Shown piece after piece: positions 23,767 through 36,300 of a stretch of 64,000 bases of DNA. The notes beneath the pieces were generated by a model. The model saw only the letters and a list, made by a program, of their open reading frames with translations. It had not been told where the DNA came from and made no database searches. A program made the translations under genes and the position numbers. Positions within the stretch are counted from its first letter, which is position 1, and each line of letters opens with the position of its first letter. This DNA comes from Plasmodiophora brassicae (Eukaryota > Endomyxa > Phytomyxea > Plasmodiophorida > Plasmodiophoridae), in the NCBI GenBank assembly GCA_039704465.1, contig JASFAU010000002.1:1240001-1304000 (forward strand). The letters run 5' to 3'.

Positions 23767-24390
23767 TTTTGGCGCAGTGTCGTTGTCGCGTTTGGCGGGC
23801 GACGACGCGCTCGGCACGCCCAGGAGCCGTTCGCCCCGTACGACCGCATGCATCCGATGGCGCCTCCAGCCCCGATGGTCGACGCTGACGCCAGGCGTCA
23901 CAGGTCCGATCTCGCGGGAGCGTACCTACTCCTATAGGCCGAATCAACGGAACGCAAAATGAAAAATCTGCCCGGCGACGCCCTACAACAACAACAGCCG
24001 CAGGGCACAGACAACCCACGCTCCCCTGCCCTACTTTTTGCGACGAATGACAACATCTCCGTAGTCGGAACTTGAAGTATGGCGCGCTATGTAGGTCTGG
24101 CATAAAATATAAGCTTGTGCTCCCCAATTATGGCTGCCGGCCGTGCGTCATGTCCCTCGTGCATGAAGGAAGCATGTCGACTTACCCATCACGCTAAAAG
24201 CGTGGCAAAAACGCACCAGCATACGGTATATTTGCGAAGCAGCGCCGCGTGCGCTACGTTTCGTGAAACGATGAGCGTCGTCGCCGTCGCCGGGGTTCGA
24301 ATTTAAATCGGGGGCCTACGAAGGCGCCGTGTGCCGGTGCGGAACTGCGGATAGCGTCGCGGACCCCGCGTCACTTGAAACGTGAACGAC
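23767..24390. other. Divergent spacer between the MFS carrier and the elongase
   Basis: This 624-bp head-to-head intergenic stretch presumably holds both promoters. ORFs within it show no recognisable family. It includes a CGTCGTCGCCGTCGCCG-type run near 24277-24294. I see no RNA gene or mobile element. Confidence 0.4.
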
Positions 24391-25509
24391 ATGGCGGTGC
24401 AACACGTTGTCCAGGGACTGTGGAAGGAGGCCGTCGATGCTGCCGATGGTTCTGCCTGGAGGCCGTCGCCGATGACGCAGGACTGGGCCCTGATGGACAC
24501 GACGACCGCTGCTGCCACAGTTGGAGCCTACTTGGTCGGCATCCTGGTCCTGCGGGTGTTCATGGGGTTCCGCGGCAAAGGATACAACGTGAAGTCACTC
24601 GTCCTGATTCACAACATGGGTATGTTCCTGCTTAGCGCCTACATGTGCGTGGAGACCATCCGTCAGGCATGGCTGGCCAATTACTCCCTCTTCGGTACGC
24701 CGACTGTTCATGACAATGGATCCGTTCTGATGCGGTTACAGGGAATGCTGTTGACGAGTCTCCAAAGGGCATCGGGATGGCACGGATTCTGCACATTTTC
24801 TTCGTTTCGAAGGTGGCATGTGTGTCCTCTTTGTACATTGAAGCGGCCCTGACAGCCTTCCTAAATGCAGGTGTTTGAATTCATGGACACGATCATTATG
24901 TGCCTGCGTTGCCGCTTCCGCCAGATTACCTTCTTACACGTCTACCACCACGCCAGTATTTTCGCTATCTGGTGGGCGATTGTCAAGTACTATCCAGGGG
25001 GAGGTCCGGCTTCGTGTCGCAGAATTGTGTGCTATGTACTGACGCCACATCACCTCAGAGGCGTACTTCTCCTGCACTCTGAACTCGTTTGTACACGTCG
25101 CGATGTATGGCTACTACTTCTGGAGCGCCGTTGTCCCTCGCACTGACGAGAAACGGCCGCATTGGACTCATCCGGTAGAGAGACGATTCCTATCCATTGT
25201 TTTATATGTTTCGTTTACTGCCTCTCTTTGTAGGCATTCTACCGTCGCTACATTACGCGGCTTCAAATGACCCAGTTCACAGTCATGCTCTTCCAGGCGG
25301 CATACGACTGCGTCGTTCCTTCGCCGTATCCGAAGCGAATGGCAATGCTGCTGTTTGTTTGTAAGTTCTTTCCGTTGCCCTGTCGCCTCTTAAAGATTGC
25401 TGAACAAGTCGTTTCAGACATGTTGACCATGCTCAGTCTCTTTGCTAACTTCTACAGCAAGTCGTACTCCAAGTCTGGCAAGAAGGCCGAGCACATGAAA
25501 GAAGCGTGA
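24391..25509 (+). CDS. ELO-family fatty-acid elongase (ELOVL-type condensing enzyme)
   Basis: ELO proteins are ER membrane 3-ketoacyl-CoA synthases that extend long or polyunsaturated acyl-CoAs. Six exons (24391-24694, 24742-24812, 24871-25003, 25059-25174, 25234-25360, 25418-25509) join in phase to 280 aa, with introns of 47-59 nt. Key motifs are KGIGMARILHIFFVSK, VFEFMDTIIMCLR and QITFLHVYHHAS, the catalytic HxxHH box preceded by Gln as in PUFA-type elongases. Then come CTLNSFVHVAMYGYYF and LQMTQF. The C-terminus is Lys-rich (SGKKAEHMKEA), suiting ER retention. The ATG at 24391 opens MAVQHVVQGLWKEAV. A decayed paralogue lies at 43975-44600. Confidence 0.9.
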
Positions 25510-25561
25510 TCATACTGGTGGACTCTGGTTCTCCCAATACAACGACCCTTTAGAACCGTAA

Positions 25562-25936
25562 CTAGTAATAATCCAAAGGTGCACTATATATTTTACAAGT
25601 AGGACATGAAGTAGTACGTTCCGGTAGCGACGCTTCCCAACAAAACCGTATCTGTGCACTGTCGTAAATAGGAGTCAGATTGGAAACGGGCATGCCTGGT
25701 GCGCACTGAATATCGTCCGCTCCCAGTGTGTCAACATGTAGAGACCCGTGATCTGCGACACGCTGTAGACCAATCCGTCGACACGCAACGACCCCTAACC
25801 CTACAAGATTGTAGTGCATGTGCAGATCCTCAAGCGCGGCACCAATCCATGTCGACGGTCGCTTGTTGCACGTCGGCTGCACACAGCAGAACTCTCCAGC
25901 CGCCAGGATACCGTGGTCGTTCGCTACGACCGTCAT
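25562..25936 (-). CDS. Possible small Cys-containing ORF, unknown
   Basis: A minus-strand frame is open from about 26000 to 25562 and includes an ATG at 25936 (MTVVANDHGILAAGEFCC). The frame carries spaced cysteines and LHVDTLGADDIQCAPG but no recognisable family. It reads open upstream of the ATG as well (CWHWGNSRSGVANFSACGG), so a 5' exon with a signal peptide is possible. It fills the spacer between the elongase and the Tmc-like gene. Coding status is uncertain. Confidence 0.25.
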   Translation of the reverse strand: MTVVANDHGILAAGEFCCVQPTCNKRPSTWIGAALEDLHMHYNLVGLGVVACRRIGLQRVADHGSLHVDTLGADDIQCAPGMPVSNLTPIYDSAQIRFCWEASLPERTTSCPTCKIYSAPLDYY

Positions 25937-26137
25937 CTTCCCTCCACACGCGCTAAAATTTGCCACGCCGGACCGGCTGTTGCCCCAATGCCAACAAACG
26001 CCTGTGCCCTGTCCGAGGCAAAATCAGGGCGGTGTCTGTCACTCTGGAAATCGGTTGTTTTCTCGAAGTGGCTGTGTGACGTTCGATGATGCTGTCATGC
26101 TGCACTGTGCCCACGGGCGAGGTGGTCGGTGGTGTCA

Positions 26138-29100
26138 ATGGCAATGCTGGAGGATGCTGACAACGAGCGCCTGGCCGCGCTGTTGAGGGACGAAGACGAT
26201 GACCACGATGACCGCGACCGCGTCCGGGACCAGGCCGAGCATCCGCTTCGGGCTGCTGTTCGACGGGTTTGGAAGGGTTCCAAGCAGCTGCTGCGGATCG
26301 TGTCGTCCAGCCTGTCTGAGGATAATTCGACGTGGCAGCATGTCGTCATTGCTGTGGTCGAGATGCTGCAGATCCTGTCATTCGTCTTCCCATCCGACAA
26401 TGGCCTTGCACTGGATAGTACCGTTCTTTATAACACGGCTGTGGCCTTATCTGCATTCAATGGCGGCTTCTTGAGCGATGACGTTCGCCAGCCGGCTTCG
26501 TTCGCTATTCTACTCGCGATTGTGTGCGGCCTTGTCATCTTCGGGACCCGTCTTCTACAGCATTCGTCCCCTTCCATGTCACTTGACTGGAAACGCGATG
26601 TCCAGATCGTACGTACAATGTTGGTCATCTCATCAACGCTCGCGCCTGTGCCCATCATTGATTCGTTCCTTCGACCGTTCGCAATGAACGATTCATCAGC
26701 AATGTCTTACATTGGCGTCCTTATCGCAATGCCTGCGATGGTTGCTTTCGGCATCCTCGTTAAGGTGGCTGTCGGGACTTACGATCCTCGGTCGTCTTGG
26801 TTCTGGACCCGTTCCCATTGTCGATTCGACACCATGCAGTTTGTTCTTCGCGTTGCGGTCGTCATCATCTTTCGCGCTGCGTCTGTCACTGTTGGCGTCT
26901 TCGTCTGCCTTCCAGGCATTCTGGTCCAAGCGTATGCATTTGCCATGCTTGGGCCGTATAGCACACCTGTAGCGAGCCGTGTTGCATCTGTCTCCAGTCT
27001 TGTCCTTGCGTGGGCCTTCATTTGTAGATGTTTCCTTGTCGTGTCAAGAGAGTCCACTGCAATGCAAGTGTTTCTTATTTCTGTTCCATTTATTGTTGGA
27101 GCCGCGTTCTTTCTCGACCGTATCCGATCGCGTACGATTATGGCCACGCCGTCCATGTTCTTACGGAACTCGTTTGAAGTGCAGCAGCGCGTCAACCTTC
27201 TTCTTGCTCCTGCAAGGGCGCGTCAAATGTCTGACGACGAACGGAGTACGTTGCTCGATTCAGCACAGTCACTTCTGGCTCAGACGACAACCAGGTTTTC
27301 GACCTCATCGATTTTGCATGTGTTTCATGCTATGTTTCACTTGCATTACAAGAATAACCTCTTCATGGCGCTTTCCTCACTCGATACTGCAGATTCGTTG
27401 AACGCTGCACCGGATGTATCATATATGATCGAATCACTGCGTCTTGACATCGAGGATATCGTTTCGGGGACACCTGAAGCTCTTGCTAACAAGAATTTCG
27501 TCGCGTTCATGGCGAATCTTGACAGCGCTGTCGCTCTGGACAGAGTAGCAACTGCTAATCAGTCCAAGTTCTGGGAGCTCGTTCTCAACGGGGTCCTGAC
27601 TCAAGAGGCAACTTTGCAACAAATTGGTGCAGCATCTGCAAGGTACGTGCGACATATCAGCCTCGCGACTGTTTCTGAATGCGGTTCGAAGGTCTGCGAT
27701 TGAAACGGCAATGCGATACATGCGATGCTTGCAGCTGTGCCCAGACTCAGTAACTGTCCTCTCCCTGATGGGTGGGTTCTCCCGTGATATTGTCCACGAC
27801 GTCGCGTCTGCCCAGCGGTTCATGGACACTGCCGACAAGTGCCGGCGAGCGGAGTTGGAGCATTCGGCTTCCCACAGTTCTGATTTCAGTGGGAAGCGGT
27901 ACGTGCGGAACCTGTTCTGTGAATCGAACCCGGTTGTTGTTGTGTCCGGTCATCCCGCCCAACTCGGACGCATTACCGACTGCAACTATGCTGCCCTGTC
28001 TGTCTTCGGCTATGCAGATAAGCGGGCCCTTGTGGGAAGAAACATTGCCATCCTCATCCCACCACCTCTTTCTGCTCTTCATGGATCTATCATGGCCGCC
28101 AATCTAACATCCGGAAGAACTTCCTTTACTGGAAAGACCCAGCTGGTGTACACCGTTACTGCTCTGGGCTACCTGGTCCCAGTTCACCTGTTTGTCAGCA
28201 GGTAACAATTATTGATTAACTCGCTTCCGCCCATTGCCTAAGTACCAACGGTGGCAGGGTTTGGGGAGGCGATGGCCACATGGCATTTGTAGCAGCCATG
28301 ACGAGAGTCGAGGAGGCCGTCGGCGATATTGGAGTTGCCATTATATCGGAAGAATCTGTGGTTGCTGTTTCTCTGGGATTTGCAACGTTTTTCGGCGTCG
28401 ACAACGATGCACTAAGGAACGGCACCCTTGTTGACGTGACCAAGCTGGTTCCTTCCTTCGCCAAAGCGAAGGAGTCCATCCTTCGCCCCACGGGTCATCG
28501 CTGCCCCGTCGTTCCTCTCAAACAGTCAGACGATGCATCAGGCAATAACTCTACCATCGTCCACCTGTGTGCAACACTCCTGGAGGTCTCCGGACATTGC
28601 TCTTTGGTTTTATTACGTGCTCGGCACCTCGCAGGGCTAGAAGGACATGTAATCCACTCTGCTTCGACAAGTCCCCGACGGGAAACGCGTGTTGGGAGGT
28701 CTCAATCTGCTTCACGGGCATTCAATTTGGTCTTGAGTGACGATGGTGGTGACCATACTGTCGACGTGGCTGTCGCAACGGAGGCCATGAGACCTGGCAG
28801 GCCAGGAGATACGCCAACCGTTGCAACCGGCACGTCCGCAGCATCCAGTGTGACCAGCAACCCTCTTGTCGTAATCGTCAGCCGAGTCCGGCAACGATTC
28901 ATGCAGCAAACGGCAGCGACAGAAAGCGCTCTAGGGGACTCTGCTCAGCGACGCCTGACTAGCCGGCTGCAGCGGTTTCAGACTCTCTTTCGCCTTACCG
29001 TCCTGTGTATATTGGCTTTGGCTGTAACCACGTATGCAGTCACAAGCGTCCTGCTATCGAACTTTACAGGTACGTCGTTGGTCATATCATGGGCCCGACT

Positions 29101-30871
29101 CGTAACTTGCTGACAGGTCAAGTAACCTTCATGACCGACGCCGGTGCACAGCGTCGTCTGGCCACCGCCGAGATCGCTGATGCGCTACACCGGCTTCTGG
29201 TCGCAGATCGAGGCCTTCCCACTGCTGACAACCAACTGGAGCAGACATTGTCAGTCGCTAATGTTGCTGTTGCTCTCTCAAAACGCATACGCTGAACGTC
29301 GCTTCAGAACCATGGCATCGTCCGCCACGTCGTTATCGCAGGCCTCAGCTGCGTTTTATGCACAGCGCGCGTCTCTTACGAACGATCAACTGGCTTTGCT
29401 GGGCACGAAGCAGGTTGCCGTTTCACTGCGCCTTCTGGACGGTACCTCTGCAAACGTGAATTACACGTTGATGGATGTCGGCCTGTTGACCGTGGCGGCC
29501 ACGCGCTTGGTCTTGCTCCTCAATTCGACCACTCTCGTCCCCAGCGACCCGAACGTTGCCTTCGCACTGAATAGTCAGCCCATTGTGGACGCGTACCACG
29601 ATTCGACCATGATGCTTCAATTACAGGCGCAGGCTCTGTATCCGGGCGCCAACGTGGTGACATCGGCGCTGAGCATCTTCGCGGTTGTCATTATCGTTGT
29701 TCTTGTATGGGCCATCGTTCGCCCCACCATTGCGCGCATCTCCAGGAACCAGAGCGCCATCGTTCAAATGTTCCGAGCGATACCTCGCGCTGCTGCTGAT
29801 CGTCAGTGGCGGCGATGCCTGGCACGAACCGAATTGCACGATGACCTCGCCCGAAATGGACTTCGCGACAGCAACCGCCTTCGCGATTACTTTGACGAGA
29901 AGGGCGCCGGCGACGATGCAACGACGGCGGATTCTCGCTCCAAGAACCAGATCGACACCGATGATCTTGCAGACGCAGCGGATGACGGCAGTCGTCATCA
30001 GGAGCGCCGGCGCTGGTGGTCAGCGGGCACAGCGAAAAGTGTCGCGAAGGCGGCGGTTGGGTTCGTTCTCTGTATCGCCTATTTCCTGGCAGCATACCTG
30101 ACCGGTTTCAATGCTGTTCGCGAGACCATCATTTACAAGCCTGCCGAATGCAACTGGGCATCGTACAGGCAGTCGGCCGCGATCAAGGTCGTTCTCCTTC
30201 TGCGAATGCAGGCGACGGCTGGCGTTTTCAACGGCGGGGCAAACATATCGTCCGCCGTCACCAGTGCGATCAACGACTTCGAGCAGGTCCACAGCGCGCT
30301 CATGTACGGCAGTACGGCTCTGCACACGCCAGCGTACTCGTCTGTGTACAACCTGCAGGACTACATCATGACCCAGAATGGGTGCACGCCTCCCTCGTCG
30401 TCCGATTGCACCGCGTACGACAATCACGTGATGCTGAACGGGGCCAATGCGGCCATCAACGAAATGATTGCCCAAGCGCAGGAGGCGTCGTCTGCCATCA
30501 GGGCGATCTGCAACCCGTGTGTCACCCAATCCCAGATGGCAGCTGCCCTGTCGGTGCAGCCGCTCAACATCACGAACACGCTGTACGCCTACCTGGCGCC
30601 AACACTGCGGGCCTCTGTCGACCTCTACGTGCAGGCCGTGCAATCGCAACTGGGGACCATGTTCCGCACGACGGCGCTCGCCCTGCTGTTCTCATTCGTG
30701 GTCGTCCTCGCCCTCGCCATGGTCTTCGTCTACCAGCCCATGATCGTCTCCATCGACAGGGACGTGCAGGACACGCAGGGCATGCTACTGATGGTGCCCG
30801 AGGAAACCTACGCCGGCGCAGGCAGGCTGGTCGCGTACGTCGCCGAACACCAGAAGGCGCTCGAAATCTAA
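26138..30871 (+). CDS. Tiny macrocysts (Tmc)-like multi-pass membrane protein with PAS domain
   Basis: Five exons (26138-27642, 27692-28201, 28258-29069, 29117-29249, 29308-30871) join in phase to 1507 aa; introns are 49, 56, 47 and 58 nt. About seven hydrophobic helices lie in residues 80-340, then a helical TPR-like stretch (AMRYMRCLQLCPDSVTVL). A PAS-type domain follows at about 590-690 (LGRITDCNYAALSVFGYADK, then GRNIAILIPPPLSALHGSIM). The C-terminal half has about four more helices, for example LTVLCILALAVTTYAVTSVL. This order is that of the Tmc proteins first seen in Dictyostelium and common in zoosporic protists and ciliates; their function is poorly known. An acidic stretch follows the start (LLRDEDDDHDD). 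Confidence 0.78.
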
Positions 30872-30953
30872 ACCATGCCCCGCGTCCGGAATCCGCTCCA
30901 GATATTGCTGTTGTAGGTCGTCAGCGTACAGTAGCGGCGGTGGCGTCAGCGAA

Positions 30954-32619
30954 ATGTCCCACCCGGAGACGAACGTTGCCAACCAGCAGGCCGACCTTCC
31001 CTGCCTGACCCGTCGCGAATCGGTGGCCCTGTCGGGCACGACCCGGTTCATTGCGGTCGTCGACGGCAACCTGTGGGCGCCGTCCACCGACGGGTCCATC
31101 CACATCCGCCACCTGGCGTCTGGGGCGCTCATCGACCGCGTCACGTCGACGAAGGGCGTCGCTGAACGCTTCTTCGCCACCGCCATCGTGGCGTGCGACG
31201 CGTGCGTCTGGATCGGGTGCTCCGACGGCACGATCCGGGCCTACGATCGCAGCGAGCGCCGCCTGCTGCCCGCTGTTCGCCGCCATCAGGGCGCCATACG
31301 CGCCATGTGCCTGTCGAACCACGTCGTCTGGACAGCGACCCAGAACGGTGTCGTCGAGTGCGCCGAGCAGGCGACCGGCCGCGTCGTCATGACGCTGACC
31401 GGCGCCCGGTCCATCGTCGTCAACGCCATGTGCTGCGTTCGCGACGCCCAGCTGTGGACCGCCACCGAGGACGGCGTCCGGATCTGGTCCCGGTGCGGCC
31501 AGTTCAAAGCGCACCTTCGTGGGCACGACCGGGGCGTCACGTCGATCGTCAGCGTCGGCAGCGCCGGCACGGTCTGGACCGGCGGCGACGACGGCCGGCT
31601 GATCATCTGGGACCCGAAGACCTACTCGATCGTCAAGCTGATCATGGCGCAGGCCAACCCGATCGACCGGCTGGTCGCCGTCCATGAATGTCGGGTCGCG
31701 CGTCGTGTATGCAGGGCGCCCGCGTGTTTCGCTGACCGCACGCGGCAGACGTGATATCGCTGGCCAGGGACGGCAGCGTACGTCTGTGGAACGGCATCTC
31801 GGGCGAGGCCCTGTTCTCCAACGTCACCGACACGGGCGTCATCGACCTGGTCGCGTACGACGACGACTCGGTCTGGGTCAGGTATAGCGTCGCGTGTCGA
31901 TGTGGGAACGCGTCTCGGTGACGTCTCTCGTCAGCTACTGTCGGCCAGCGAATCGCCTTGAGCATTGGCGCCTGAGTGCGGCAGAGGAGGAGGCGGCGGC
32001 GCCGGATGGCGACATCGCCGACGGTGACCTGGACAACGGCGGCGCTCGACGAATCATCGTTGGCCTGCGCGACAATGTCGCCCAGCTGCGGAAGCGCCTG
32101 GACGAGGAGCGCCAGCGCAGCCAGGCGCTACGTGGCGAACTCGACGCCGAGAAGGACCTGAACCGGAAGACCAGGCGCGACCTCGACGCGTTACGCGCCG
32201 AGTTTCGTTCGCGAATCGCGGACCTGGTCGCCAGTATCGCCAGCAACGACGCGGGCCAGCTGGCGGGCGTCAAGCGACCCGGCGTCGAGGCCGCCAGGAT
32301 CGTCACCCGGTCACCCAGCAGCGTTCTCCTGCAATGCCAGGCCCGACACCGATCCCGCAGGGACCGACGCCCATCTGCTGCCAAGCAAGGCAACAACAAC
32401 GGCAGCAGCATCCCGGCCGCGATCACGTCGAGTGCTGACGGCAGCCAGGCCCGGCAGCCAGCGGCCAGCAGCCAAAGTACTGCCGTCGACGTCCAGCGTC
32501 AGGCGCCGGTGATCAGCGCCGTCGAGACCGAGGAGCCCTCGCTGCGGAGGCAGATCGAGGCGCACCTGACCGGGATCTCGATGGACGGATCGGAAGCGCG
32601 GGCGGCTGGGTTCCTATAA
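30954..32619 (+). CDS. WD-repeat beta-propeller protein with C-terminal coiled coil
   Basis: The start MSHPETNVANQQ leads into five or more WD-like blades. Typical blade cores are GNLWAPSTDGSIHIRHL, WIGCSDGTIRAYD, LWTATEDGVRIW and VWTGGDDGRLIIWD. After the first intron comes DGSVRLWNGISGEAL. A second, unusually long intron (31882-31976, 95 nt) joins VWV to SAAEEEAAAPDG in phase. The C-terminus is a coiled coil (NVAQLRKRLDEERQRSQ) and a Ser/Ala/Gln-rich tail. I cannot assign it to a named WD family. The start lies 83 bp after the Tmc-like stop, on the same strand. Confidence 0.75.
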
Positions 32620-32718
32620 AGGCGGGCGGATGTCGTGGTGGCCGCTATCGGACGATCGTGTGGCGCGTAACGGGACTGGCCAGATCGGCCGACCGCGGTG
32701 CAGGGCCGACCCAGACCG

Positions 32719-33126
32719 ATGGAGGAGGACCGCGTCGCCCAGATCCTGGTCGTCCTGCGCGTCGATGCGCTGACGCAGACGCAGCTGGGCGACGGCATCG
32801 GCGACCCGCAGGCCTACAAGTGCACCTGTCCGGTCTGCCTGAAGACGTTCCAGCGCCCATGCGGCATGAAGGACCACCATCGGACGGTGCACAAGAAGGA
32901 GAAGCTGTACACCTGCGACGTCTGCGACAAACCGTTCGGCCACCGGTCGCACGTCAAGCGCCACATGCGGACGCACACCGGCGAGCACAAGTACGCCTGC
33001 GCGTTGTGCGGCACGACCTTCACAGAGAACGGCTCCCTGAAGCGGCACATGCGTCGTAAGCACCCGTTGCAGGGCGAGGTCGCGCCGGCATCATCATCAC
33101 CGTCACCGCCCCCCACACAGATCTAG
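32719..33126 (+). CDS. Three-finger C2H2 zinc-finger protein
   Basis: The ORF encodes 135 aa starting MEEDRVAQILVVL. Three consecutive C2H2 fingers follow: CPVCLKTFQRPCGMKDHHRT (ending in VH), CDVCDKPFGHRSHVKRHMRT and CALCGTTFTENGSLKRHMRR. The HTGEHKYA linker between fingers 2 and 3 is of the classical TGEKP type, so sequence-specific DNA binding is likely. The tail is Ser/Pro-rich. It is single-exon, convergent with UPF2, about 100 bp downstream of the WD-repeat gene. Target genes are unknown. Confidence 0.82.
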   Translation: MEEDRVAQILVVLRVDALTQTQLGDGIGDPQAYKCTCPVCLKTFQRPCGMKDHHRTVHKKEKLYTCDVCDKPFGHRSHVKRHMRTHTGEHKYACALCGTTFTENGSLKRHMRRKHPLQGEVAPASSSPSPPPTQI

Positions 33127-33351
33127 AGAGAGACAATACAATGTACCCAAGACCCATCGCCTTGCGACGAACGAACAGAGATGTATCATGTGCAGAATGC
33201 CACGAGGCGGACGCGCCTGGATCCGCCATGCGTCTTGCGAGCCTTGACCTTCATCATCACGTCCACAGAGCAGCGCGTCATGGGCGACAGGGGTGGGTGG
33301 GTGTGTCCCGGGTGGAAGCGCATTCGTCGCCCATAGTCGGCGTGCCGGATG

Positions 33352-36300
33352 TTACCGCGATGCCTGGCCGCCGCCGCCGCCACGGGTCTGGAAACGTCTT
33401 GGAGGGCCACCGCTGCGCCCACCTCGCGATCGGTGCTGGCCATGGCCGGTCTGGGCGACCGGTTCGTAGTTGCGATAGCTGAGGTCGATGTCGAGCTGCG
33501 AGTCGACGTCCTCGGCAGGCAGGCCGTAGTAGTTACGCTTCTGCTCCTCGGCGTGGTCCCGCTCCATGCCCGCGATAACCAGCTGTCGCAGCGTGCGCTG
33601 CTCCTCGATGGCGCTCTGCTTGCCCAGCAGCGACTTCTTGGCCAGGTCGACGTCCTTCGGGATCGTCAGCGCCTTGGTCTGCGTCTTGTTCTGCTTTCGC
33701 GTGAGCAGGTGGAACACGACGTTCTCGCCGTCTCGAGGGGCAGGTCGCGCCGGCGCCGTACTGGTGATACCAATGTCGCCGAACGCGGACGCGTCCGTGA
33801 GGTTCTGTACGGTACGCTTCTCGAACTTGCGCTCCTCGACCGACTCCAGTACGAGGCGCTCCAGATCCATCTCAAACGATCGGTCTTCCTCGGTCTTCTC
33901 CTCGGGGTTCAGGCCACCGTCACGACGTTCAAAATCATCGCTGTCATCGTCGTCGTCCACATCGTCCTCGTCGTCTTCGTCGTCATCGCTTTCCGACTCA
34001 TCCTCAACGGTGCCGTTCGGGATGGGCTCCCTCGACTCGTCGTCGTCGTCGCTGCACTCGTCATCGGATTCGTTCGCACCGGCAGGGACGCCGACGGGCA
34101 GCGCCTGCGTTTGCGCTCCATGAAGCAGAACAAGGCGGTCGACGTCACCATGGCGATCCAGTGCCCCAAGGGCCTCGTCGACCTCGGCGAGAGTCGTGTA
34201 GCGGGGCAGGCGAGGCGCGAGGTGATCGAACAGGTCGGCAGCCATGAAGTCGACATCGGCCGGGATGACCGTCTTCAGGATGAGGTAACGCTGGAGGAAC
34301 AGCAGCAACCGATCCAGGCGCTTCCGCTTGCTCCCGCTGGAGAAGTACACGCCGCACCCATCCAGGATGACGCAGACGATGCTGACACGGAACGTGTCCG
34401 TAGGGGGATCCATGCGGCTCACGAGGTTCCCGGTGGCGTCGATTTCGTGCCCGAGCGTCAGTATCAGGTACAGCGTGTCGAACACCGTCTGCGCGTTGAC
34501 GATCATGTAGTTGTACATTTCCGCCAGGTACCGGGCGAAGGAGAGGCGGCGCTGGGATTCGGCGAAATGGTTGCGCTCCAGCCCCTGGCGGATCTCCTCG
34601 AGGACCGCATCGGCAATCTCGACCGCAATCGACCCATGGTACTTGCTGAGGCCGCTGACAATGCTGGCCAGGTACCGAATGTTCTGCGTCTGGACGCGGT
34701 CGGCGCGGAACAGGCACTTCTTCGCGTACGCGGCGACAACGGAATCCGACCAGGGAAGCTTCCGAAGCTGGTCCAGGATCTGGTCGACATTGTTCTCATT
34801 CAGCTCGACATAGATCAAGTGGCGGATGTAGCTGTGCAACGGGGGAAGGACCTTCCGCGGCCGTCGGAAGCTGGCCGGCGGGTTGCACTGATAGTAGGCG
34901 TTCTCGATGAGGTTGTTGGCGTGCTCGTCCATGTACTTTGCCGTCTTCAGCTTCATCATCCTCGTCAGGCACTGCTGGCACCGTTCGTTCGTTTCCGGAT
35001 TGCGGAACAGCCAGCGGCCGCAGGCCTCGAGCAAGGCGCAGCACACGGGAATGCGCTGCCCAGAGAACTCGTTCAGACAGAAGTTCCACGCGTTGAACGC
35101 CAGCGAGTGATGTGCGACCCCGAACTTCACCAGCTCGCCAATGAACCGGACGTTCCGGATCTTCGATTCGATGTTGTGTTGCGTCTTGTGATGCATCAGC
35201 CCAAAGAACTGGTTCTTGAGCAGGCGAGTGAGTTCGGACCCAATATCGGGGAAACAGGAATCGAGAATGGCGACCAGGCGCGAGTAATAGGGCAGCAGGT
35301 CCAGGCGCGTCCGGTTCACACAGTAGATGGCCTCAATCAATCGTTTGCGTGTGCCCCGATTGTTCAGGTAGCAGAACTTTTCGGCCAGCTCGTCGATCTG
35401 TTCGCGGTTCATCGCCTCGGGCAGACGTTGCAGGAACAGGTCCATAGGGGACAGTTGCTTGGGCGCCTCGGGCAATTCGGCATCATCGGGGTCGACAGGG
35501 ACGTCCTTGTCGTCAATCACGACTGATTCAGATTGCGCTGACGCATCGGATGACTTTGCCCCCGAATCGCCAAGCAGGACGGCAGGCAGCATCGCTTTCA
35601 GATTCGGCAACACTGTGTAGAAGATGTTGGTTTCCTCGTCATCGAATAGCGACGTCGCCGACGGCGATGCTCTTGTCTCCTCATCGTCGACGACGATCTT
35701 GCTGACGTCCTCTTTCTCATCGGCAATGATTTCAGGCATGTCGCGTCGAAGGAGCTCTGCGAGCTGAGTCAGGTGCATGCGCAGGGCATCGAACCGCTCG
35801 ACAAGCACTGTCAGCGCGGCAACGTTCTTTTCATCGATGGTCCCCTTGTAGAACTCCTGCCGGCGATTCTCCTTTCGCTGCTGCCTGACGTCCCGCATGA
35901 CCTGGGCGAACCGGGCAGCGAGAGTGTCAAAGTACCGATTGAACAGGCCCCTGCACTTCTCCTGGATGTCGGCCTCGATGATGGGAGGCTGCTCCGACGA
36001 CACGGATCCGGCATCTTCGCCAGACAGCGAGAAGTCCGATTCAAGCTTGACGGGCAGGTACCCGAGGAAATCGTACCCAGAGTACCGGCAGAACCCGATC
36101 AGGATCGACAGAATCGTGCAGCTTGGGTCGGACCCCAAATCGGCATCCATTAGCTGCTTGATGGCCGCCGAGACCGACCTGGGCGTTTGGAACACGCCAT
36201 AGCGGAACAATTCCGTCAGCAGCTTCAAGGTGCTTCGCCATCGTGACGCCTGCTCCTTGTCGATCTCGGATTTCTTCCCGAACGACGCCGCCGTGTCGAA

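Noticed and set aside
30016..31008. 330-codon plus-strand ORF
   Set aside because: Frame-shifted shadow of the Tmc-like last exon; Arg/Gln-rich without any motif.
33349..35526. 725-codon plus-strand ORF
   Set aside because: Antisense shadow of UPF2, whose MIF4G and UPF1-binding motifs are on the minus strand.
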